Source: a virus | Virus record (IMG/VR): IMGVR_UViG_3300043399_000031 | Span: 1-41,032 of that record | Reading direction: 5' to 3' (one strand) | Length of the DNA: 41,032 nt | Shown: piece after piece, positions 36,029-41,032 of the stretch | Position numbering within the stretch: the stretch's first letter is position 1 | How the letters are laid out: every line of letters begins with the position of its first letter | Notes under the pieces: model-generated | What the model was told of the DNA's origin: nothing | What the model saw: only the letters and a program-made list of their open reading frames with translations | Database searches by the model: none | Program-made: the position numbers and the translations under genes

Positions 36029-38906
36029 CGTAGAGGTCCGGGTTTGGCATGTCGAGGCCGAGGGCTTCGCCCTTGAAGACGTAGCAGCGTGTTGCCGGCG
36101 CACTCATCGAGCCCACTGCGCCTGCTGCAATGCGTCGGACCAGCGTCAGCTCCTTGGCGCCCGGCAGGTGGATCAGCGCACCGGACTCGGCGAACGTCTG
36201 CATGCTGGCCTTGAAGTCGACACGTCGCTCGACGAAGTACGCCCGCAGGTCCGATGCGATGATGGTGAGCTCGTCTGTGTTGGGCTCATAGCGCATCTTG
36301 AGGGCCCCTTTAGGACTCATAGTCGGCGCTGTCGGCAGGCCATCGCCGCGCTTGGCGTTGATGACCATGGCGTTGCCGATGTTGTCGCTGATGTACTTGG
36401 CCAGCGTCTCCAATGCCAGCGTCTCGGTCGAACCCACGGTCTCGCGGTTGGACTCCTTGACCGTCGAGATGGCCTTGAGGGCGTACTCATAGATACGATC
36501 TTCGTCCAGCGACCACAGGCGCATCACGTTGCCGATCCGGGCTACGGACATCGCCACGGCCAGCACCGCAGAGTAGAAGCGATCGCTGCGCTCCAGCTTG
36601 GCTTCCCGGTCGATCCTGATCTGGTTCTCCTGCAGGAGCTCGGCCACGGATTCCCGGTGGGTCACGAGATACTGCGCCAGCACGGGACCTGCCACACCGT
36701 AGTGCTTGGCCAGCGAGCCGAACAGGGCATCGGTCTCTTCCTTGGAGATGTCGTCACCCGGGGCCTTGATGTGCAGGTCGATCACACGCTTGAGCTCCCC
36801 CTCCACCGCCGAGCGGTGAGAGGCCAGCGCGTCTGCCATGACCGCGTTGGACGATGTGACCGTGAACGAGCACCACGTGGTGTTGTTATTGCGCAACTTG
36901 TTGCTCTGTGCCTCCATGCGGTGCGGAGCGCGACCCGACGTGCTGCCATACACCAGAGCCGATAGCTGTTCGCCCGTGGCGTTGGTGAGCTCGTCGACCG
37001 TCATGCAGATGCTGTTGAGCGTGCCCAGACGGTGAAAGCGAGCGGCGGCGGTGTCCTTGGCCTCCATGAGCAACTCGGTCGGGTGCCCGAAGATCGAGTT
37101 GATCGCCATCTGCACGGTGGTCTTGCCGGTGCCTGACTTGTTGCTGACAAGGTTGAGCACAGCGCCGCGCACTTGGGTGCTGTTGAGGAGCTGCAGGAGA
37201 GGGGAGCCGGCACCGACCAGAAACGCGAAGGCATGCGCCTCCATGCCCGGGCGGTTGTAGAAGTTGATGATGCTCGTCCACTCGTCGAGCGAACCCTTGG
37301 CGTGAAACAGGGGGGCCATCTGGCGGGTGCCTGAGGCGGCAGGGGCGAGCTTGATGCCGTGTGGCGTGTACTCCAGTTCCCCCACCACGAAGGTGCCTTC
37401 GGAGGTCCAACCCATCTGGCTGCGAGTGCGGCTAGAAGCGGAAGCCGACTGCAGCTTCTTAACAGAAGCAGCGAGGTATCCCATGATGTGATCCAGTTGT
37501 TTTCCGTATGCGATCACACCGTGCTTGACGAGCGTGTCGCGGAGTTTGTCTTTGGCAAAGAGCGCAACGGATGTTGCGTGGAAACGACGGACGCCGTCGT
37601 GCGGCAGGTGCAGGTTGATACCCACCAGTTCGCCGTCACCGTCGTTCTCGTCCGAGTCGTAGAAGCGCGACGTGACATAGAGGTCTTGGTCGTAGATGCA
37701 CAGGGGCGGCAGTTCGTTGCCGTCCTCGTCCTTGACCTTGGCGTAGACCCCACCAGTCTTGCCCCTGAAGTAGGGGAACGGGTACTGCGGGATCGTGATC
37801 TGGGCTGTGGTCGCCACCTCTTCGTCGTCAGGGGTGATCACCGCCTCGACTTGGTAGCTGCCGTCCTCCGCCACGGGGGCCTCCTCGACGAAGGCACCGA
37901 GCTGGATCGGGCTGGTGATCTTGAGCTTGCAGCTTTGGCACAGGGCGGGGCTGTTGTCGCGGTACCACGCGCACTTGTAGGGCTTACCGTCAAGGCGCTG
38001 CGCCTTCTCGACCGTGTTGTCGAACGTGTACTCTGGGTGCGGCTTGGATAGCTTGTGGATGGCAGTCTCACCGTCCACGCAGTTCCATGCGATCGACAGG
38101 GCTGCACGCCAAAGGGGCTCCTCCAGCTCAGCGGCGTCGACGACTGCATGCTTGATCTGGGCGCAACCCTTGTCGGCCACGCTGAGCTTGACGAGCTTGA
38201 CGAACTTGGCCTTGGGCAGGTCGGCCTTGGCCATCGCCTTGGTGGCCTCGTCGACACCGAACGCTTTGGCGGCACTGAGGTCGACCGGAGCTGCAGGGGT
38301 GGATACCGACGCGGGTAGCAGCGATCGGAACCGCGAGAACGCCATGGGGCCGGAGCCCAGCGTAGCGATCTGCACGGGGCGCGGAGCCTCTTGCTTGTAG
38401 TTGTGAGTGCCGGGCACGCGCAAGATGCGGGCGGCGTCTGCCGTGACGGTCAGGTCGATGCCCAGCTTGTGCTGCACGCACAGGGCCTTGAATGCCTTGG
38501 CGGCAGGTAGCCAATCGGCTACGGGTACGTCGTCAATGAATGGCCAGTAAGCATGAATGCCGCCGCCAGAGTTGACGACGATGGGGTCCGGGAATCCGGT
38601 AGCGCCAATGAAGGCACGCAGCGCTTGCGCAGCGTCGAATATCTCGGGGTAGGGTTTGCCGGGTCCGCAGTCGATGTCGATGAAGACAGCACGAAGCGCC
38701 TCGGCACAGTCGGTCTTTCGAGAGTTGGAGGAGAACGAGGCCAGAGCGAAGTAGGCATCACTGCCACCATCGTCTGCGTCCTGCGCAATCTTCTCAACTT
38801 CCTCAATCGACTCAGCGAATGTTTGCTTGACCTTGCCACCTCTGATGGACACCGCACAGTAGGTGCCTGTCGAGGGGAGGACAGACTCAAGGAAGAGAGA
38901 ACTCAC
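36003..38906 (-). CDS. PrimPol-DUF927 primase-helicase
   Basis: 967 residues from GTG 38906 (the adjacent ATG is followed at once by TGA). The N-terminal part resembles an archaeo-eukaryotic-type primase: FIDIDCG (D77, D79), SGGGIHAYW with H118, and RVPGTHNYK (near 165). A Cys cluster CAWYRDNSPALCQSC follows near 330. The C-terminal half is DUF927-like, an ATPase with Walker A SNKSGTGKTT near residue 590 and Walker B-like ICMTVDEL near 637. It would prime and unwind DNA in replication. The only recognisable replication enzyme in the window; the polymerase is not seen. Confidence 0.75.
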   Translation of the reverse strand: MSSLFLESVLPSTGTYCAVSIRGGKVKQTFAESIEEVEKIAQDADDGGSDAYFALASFSSNSRKTDCAEALRAVFIDIDCGPGKPYPEIFDAAQALRAFIGATGFPDPIVVNSGGGIHAYWPFIDDVPVADWLPAAKAFKALCVQHKLGIDLTVTADAARILRVPGTHNYKQEAPRPVQIATLGSGPMAFSRFRSLLPASVSTPAAPVDLSAAKAFGVDEATKAMAKADLPKAKFVKLVKLSVADKGCAQIKHAVVDAAELEEPLWRAALSIAWNCVDGETAIHKLSKPHPEYTFDNTVEKAQRLDGKPYKCAWYRDNSPALCQSCKLKITSPIQLGAFVEEAPVAEDGSYQVEAVITPDDEEVATTAQITIPQYPFPYFRGKTGGVYAKVKDEDGNELPPLCIYDQDLYVTSRFYDSDENDGDGELVGINLHLPHDGVRRFHATSVALFAKDKLRDTLVKHGVIAYGKQLDHIMGYLAASVKKLQSASASSRTRSQMGWTSEGTFVVGELEYTPHGIKLAPAASGTRQMAPLFHAKGSLDEWTSIINFYNRPGMEAHAFAFLVGAGSPLLQLLNSTQVRGAVLNLVSNKSGTGKTTVQMAINSIFGHPTELLMEAKDTAAARFHRLGTLNSICMTVDELTNATGEQLSALVYGSTSGRAPHRMEAQSNKLRNNNTTWCSFTVTSSNAVMADALASHRSAVEGELKRVIDLHIKAPGDDISKEETDALFGSLAKHYGVAGPVLAQYLVTHRESVAELLQENQIRIDREAKLERSDRFYSAVLAVAMSVARIGNVMRLWSLDEDRIYEYALKAISTVKESNRETVGSTETLALETLAKYISDNIGNAMVINAKRGDGLPTAPTMSPKGALKMRYEPNTDELTIIASDLRAYFVERRVDFKASMQTFAESGALIHLPGAKELTLVRRIAAGAVGSMSAPATRCYVFKGEALGLDMPNPDLYDEGGPATE

Positions 38907-39012
38907 ATGTACCCCACGGGGTTGAGGGTTGACGGGTAAAGGAACCGGGGCAGCAGCCCGTGAACTGCCCTGTCGCTAGGTGATCAGCCCAGCCGAGCCC
39001 CGGAACTAGACA
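38907..39012 (-). other. Leader of the primase gene, no gene
   Basis: 106 bases. ACCCC-AC-GGGGT (38911-38922) is a small inverted repeat just upstream of the GTG start and covers its ribosome site, so it could repress translation. No clear promoter or terminator otherwise. Confidence 0.35.
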
Positions 39013-39273
39013 TTATGCGCGCAGCTCCTCCGGTGAAGCAAGGAGGTTGCGCATCTTCTCCTCGTGCCTCGGGCGAGGGCGCGATGCCCCCACGAACCAC
39101 GAGTAGACGGTCTGTCTACTGACACAAAAAAGGTCCGCCACCTTCTGCACTGAGACATCCGTCTCGATGCAAACCTTGGCGAACCTCGAAGCGAGGGAGG
39201 AGTCCTCCCTGCTCAGAACTGCCGACCGGAGATCGACAGAGTACCCGTGGCGCTTATCAAGCCTCGTCGTCAT
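39013..39273 (-). CDS. Helix-turn-helix DNA-binding protein
   Basis: 86 residues from ATG 39273 (an in-frame ATG at 39285 is possible). DVSVQKVADLFCVSRQTVYSWFVGASRPRPRHEEKM (about 39-74) is a clear helix-turn-helix of the XRE/transposase type, with recognition helix SRQTVYSWF. The start overlaps the end of the upstream SSB-like gene. Likely an early regulator, perhaps binding the control region at 1515-2119, or a replication accessory. Confidence 0.75.
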   Translation of the reverse strand: MTTRLDKRHGYSVDLRSAVLSREDSSLASRFAKVCIETDVSVQKVADLFCVSRQTVYSWFVGASRPRPRHEEKMRNLLASPEELRA

Positions 39274-40186
39274 CGCTCCACGCATCCAGAACAGCGCTCA
39301 CATCCTTGGGGGCTACCACGGCTGCGGGCTTCTTGGCTTGGCGCTTGACCGGCTCCTCGATCGCCTCATCGCTGGCGGCAGGTGCCACCTCGCGAGCTGC
39401 AACGGCAGCGCCGTCGAACAGCGGCTTGGCCGGCGTGGCAGGTTTGGCTGCGGGCGCCGAACCGTCCTTGGACTTGACGACCATCTTGAACTCGACCGCA
39501 CGCAGAGCGTCTTCCGACTGGGCAACGCTCTTGGACATCTCCCACTCCTCGCGGGTCAGCGGGCGGACAGCGCGGAACTTCAGCACCGGCACAGCCTCGC
39601 TGGTGTCGAAGCGAGCCTCGGTCACCACACCACCCATCGGGACGCCGTGGCCGGCGAGGAACTTGGCGTAGGCTTGCAGGGGCATCTTGTCGCCTTCGGG
39701 CTTGCCGAAGATCGACTTGGCCGGGAGCTGCAGGCGGTACACGTTGCCCTCGATGTCGTTCTCCAGCGCGACGGCCAGACGGCGGCTGTAGCGGCAAGCA
39801 CGGCTGGTGCCCTCACCCGAACCCGCGATGTTCTGCGGGCACTGTGCACAGGTGCTGCACTGGCGCTGGTCGGCAGGCACTTCGTCATTGGGCTTCACGC
39901 CATCCTCAGACCAGCAGGTCGGTTGGATGTCCTTACCTTCTTCGTACTTCTGCGCGAAGAACGTGCGGTTGGTGTGCGGGTTAGCTGCAATCACGATGAA
40001 GTTCATAGCACGATCTTCGTTACGTGCTACTTCTTCGCCCCCGACAATCATGCGCCACACTCCACCTTTAATGGAGATTTGTTTCCCAGAGGTACCGCCA
40101 GCCAGACTTTTGGTCAGATCGTCGGCCTCGCGCAGATAGTCGGGGAGTGCTACGTTGCCTTGCTTGAACAGAGAGATATTGGACAT
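39257..40186 (-). CDS. Putative single-stranded DNA-binding protein
   Basis: 309 residues. N-terminal 60-170 beta-rich region (ISIKGGVWRMIVGGEEVARN...MNFIVIAANPHTNRTFFAQKY), a Cys cluster (CWSEDG, QCSTCAQC, then C) likely binding zinc, then RLQLPAKSIFG, an Ala/Pro/Lys linker (about 235-290) and a very acidic end AWSDDDEA. The flexible linker plus acidic tail is typical of phage and bacterial SSB proteins. In the replication operon, directly upstream of the HTH and primase genes. The assignment is by layout. Confidence 0.5.
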   Translation of the reverse strand: MSNISLFKQGNVALPDYLREADDLTKSLAGGTSGKQISIKGGVWRMIVGGEEVARNEDRAMNFIVIAANPHTNRTFFAQKYEEGKDIQPTCWSEDGVKPNDEVPADQRQCSTCAQCPQNIAGSGEGTSRACRYSRRLAVALENDIEGNVYRLQLPAKSIFGKPEGDKMPLQAYAKFLAGHGVPMGGVVTEARFDTSEAVPVLKFRAVRPLTREEWEMSKSVAQSEDALRAVEFKMVVKSKDGSAPAAKPATPAKPLFDGAAVAAREVAPAASDEAIEEPVKRQAKKPAAVVAPKDVSAVLDAWSDDDEA

Positions 40187-40239
40187 GATGAACTTCTTAC
40201 AACAGATTGAACTAGATCGAACAAAAGGTAGGCTACGTG

Positions 40240-40479
40240 TTACTCGGCACGCCAGACACGGACGCTGTTACCTTCAGTAGCGAGGACGAACTTGCGGGTC
40301 AGACGACGACCGGCAGCGCCCATGGCAGTGCGAATGCGCTTGGCAAGCACGTCGAGGGTTTCTCCCTCGACCAGAGCGACAGCGAAGCTGTCACCGACTT
40401 CCATCGAGTGGAAGGGGTATTTGGTACGACCGTCATGCGAACGGGCGGGCATGGGGATGTGCTTCTCAACAACGATCAT
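40240..40479 (-). CDS. Small conserved protein, DUF7303-like
   Basis: 79 residues, with GGAGAG upstream and an ATGA overlap with the gene before it. PFHSMEVGDSFAVAL, LAKRIRTAMGAAGRRLTRKFVLATEGNSVRVWRAE gives a short helix followed by a basic strand pair, typical of small phage DNA-associated proteins. I believe this is the DUF7303 type. Function unknown. Confidence 0.6.
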   Translation of the reverse strand: MIVVEKHIPMPARSHDGRTKYPFHSMEVGDSFAVALVEGETLDVLAKRIRTAMGAAGRRLTRKFVLATEGNSVRVWRAE

Positions 40480-40862
40480 TTGGCTCTCCTAACAGTGATG
40501 GAGTATTTGGAGTCGACGTTCGTGCCGGCTGGCAGTTTGTCGGGGTTGTCCTCAAGGAATGCCTTGAAGTTGCCTTGGTGGATACGCTTTTCCAGAAGTT
40601 CTGGAGCATCGTTCTCCCGAATGAACTGGTACATGCTGTCCCAGTCGTTCGTCCAGTAGCGGGTTTTGATTGTACGCGAAAAACTACCGAATGGTGTCTT
40701 GCCACCATCTTGTCCGGTTTCTTTGCAGATGGTGAGGATTTCTTGCTCGATCAGATCAAGCTGATCCTGCAGCGTCTTGAGCTGCTCTTCATGAGCGCGT
40801 ACGAGTGTGTCGCGGGCGTCGCGAATCTTGACGTAGGTCTGCACGAGTTTGGCGGCATCCAT
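40476..40862 (-). CDS. Coiled-coil protein, Gp157-like
   Basis: 128 residues from ATG 40862, with AAGGAA upstream; the longer frame to 40997 lacks a ribosome site. Residues 1-48 form a coiled coil (RDARDTLVRAHEEQLKTLQDQLDLIEQEIL). Then TPFGSFSRTIKTRYWTNDWDSMYQFI, a motif common in phage early proteins related to Gp157 or Gam-type nuclease inhibitors. Protecting replicating phage DNA is possible. First gene of the leftward operon within the window. Confidence 0.6.
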   Translation of the reverse strand: MDAAKLVQTYVKIRDARDTLVRAHEEQLKTLQDQLDLIEQEILTICKETGQDGGKTPFGSFSRTIKTRYWTNDWDSMYQFIRENDAPELLEKRIHQGNFKAFLEDNPDKLPAGTNVDSKYSITVRRAK

Positions 40863-41032
40863 GATGATTCCTTGAGAATAGAAAGAAACAAGCGGGTTGG
40901 TAGTGCGCAGCTTGGATGAAGCACCATTGCCTTGCTCTGAAAGATCACGACTACGTGGTTCCGGTAGGCGGCTAAGACCTACCCTGCACACTACCACGGC
41001 TGAACACTGGCACCGGGTATTAACCAGCGAAC
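40863..41032 (-). other. Upstream region of the early operon at the window end
   Basis: 170 bases. Contains an inverted repeat GGTAGG/CCTACC near 40960-40985. No convincing -35/-10 pair for leftward transcription, so the operon may begin outside the window. Confidence 0.35.

Noticed and set aside
35988-36965. 325-aa plus-strand frame opposite the primase
   Set aside because: Antisense of the DUF927 region; no ribosome site or domain.
1-41032. tRNA genes, integrase or attachment site
   Set aside because: No cloverleaf-like segment, recombinase or repressor was recognised; the window alone does not show whether the phage is temperate.

Overview
The window is a large part of the genome of a short-tailed (podovirus-type) tailed bacteriophage. 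It encodes terminase, portal, scaffold, an HK97-fold capsid, adaptor and nozzle-type tail proteins, fibres and several large ejection proteins. It encodes no sheath, tail tube or tape measure. The base composition is GC-rich. DnaA-type boxes and a bacterial boxA motif point to a Gram-negative host. A beta-proteobacterium is my best guess, but nothing in the window proves it. I see no integrase, CI-type repressor, tRNA, DNA polymerase or RNA polymerase; the last two may lie outside the window.

Layout. (1) 1-1514: a homing endonuclease (HNH-AP2) on the plus strand, flanked by strong hairpins, then a short leftward unit made of an alanine-rich protein and a 47-aa membrane microprotein, closed by a leftward terminator. 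(2) 1515-2119: a non-coding region between divergent units. It holds a boxA plus hairpin (nut-like) on the minus strand, nine DnaA-box-like 9-mers, and three TTGACATAT repeats facing the late genes. (3) 2120-11336: the packaging and head operon. Its order is TerS, TerL (interrupted by an intein), portal, small protein, GroES-like protein, scaffold, small conserved protein, putative decoration protein, major capsid protein and a terminator. (4) 11337-13674: a homing-endonuclease island with an EDxHD-type and a GIY-YIG enzyme. (5) 13674-16191: head or fibre proteins, followed by a second HNH-AP2 endonuclease on the minus strand. (6) 16786-18173: small proteins and the lysis genes, with a membrane/coiled-coil protein, a T4-type lysozyme and a holin. 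(7) 18163-21213: many very small basic proteins around a head-to-tail connector candidate. (8) 21224-26061: adaptor, fibre, nozzle and a jelly-roll protein. (9) 26091-35795: ejection proteins, ending in a 1816-aa polyvalent protein with a zinc-protease motif. (10) 40862-35792, minus strand: the replication operon, with a Gp157-like protein, a small protein, an SSB-like protein, an HTH regulator, a PrimPol-DUF927 primase-helicase and a small conserved protein.

The late genes are tightly packed with ATGA or GTGA overlaps, so translation is probably coupled. The late (rightward) and early (leftward) operons converge at 35792-35795, where their stop codons overlap.

The most unusual element is the terminase intein. 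It sits inside the third catalytic motif of the TerL nuclease. The homing endonuclease within it is not fused to the intein: it is encoded in a different reading frame with its own ribosome binding site, while the intein frame stays open all the way through. Also notable are five homing endonucleases of several families in 41 kb, an abrupt codon-usage change in the last 56 codons of the capsid gene next to the endonuclease island, and a short GG-containing motif that recurs in several virion and small basic proteins.
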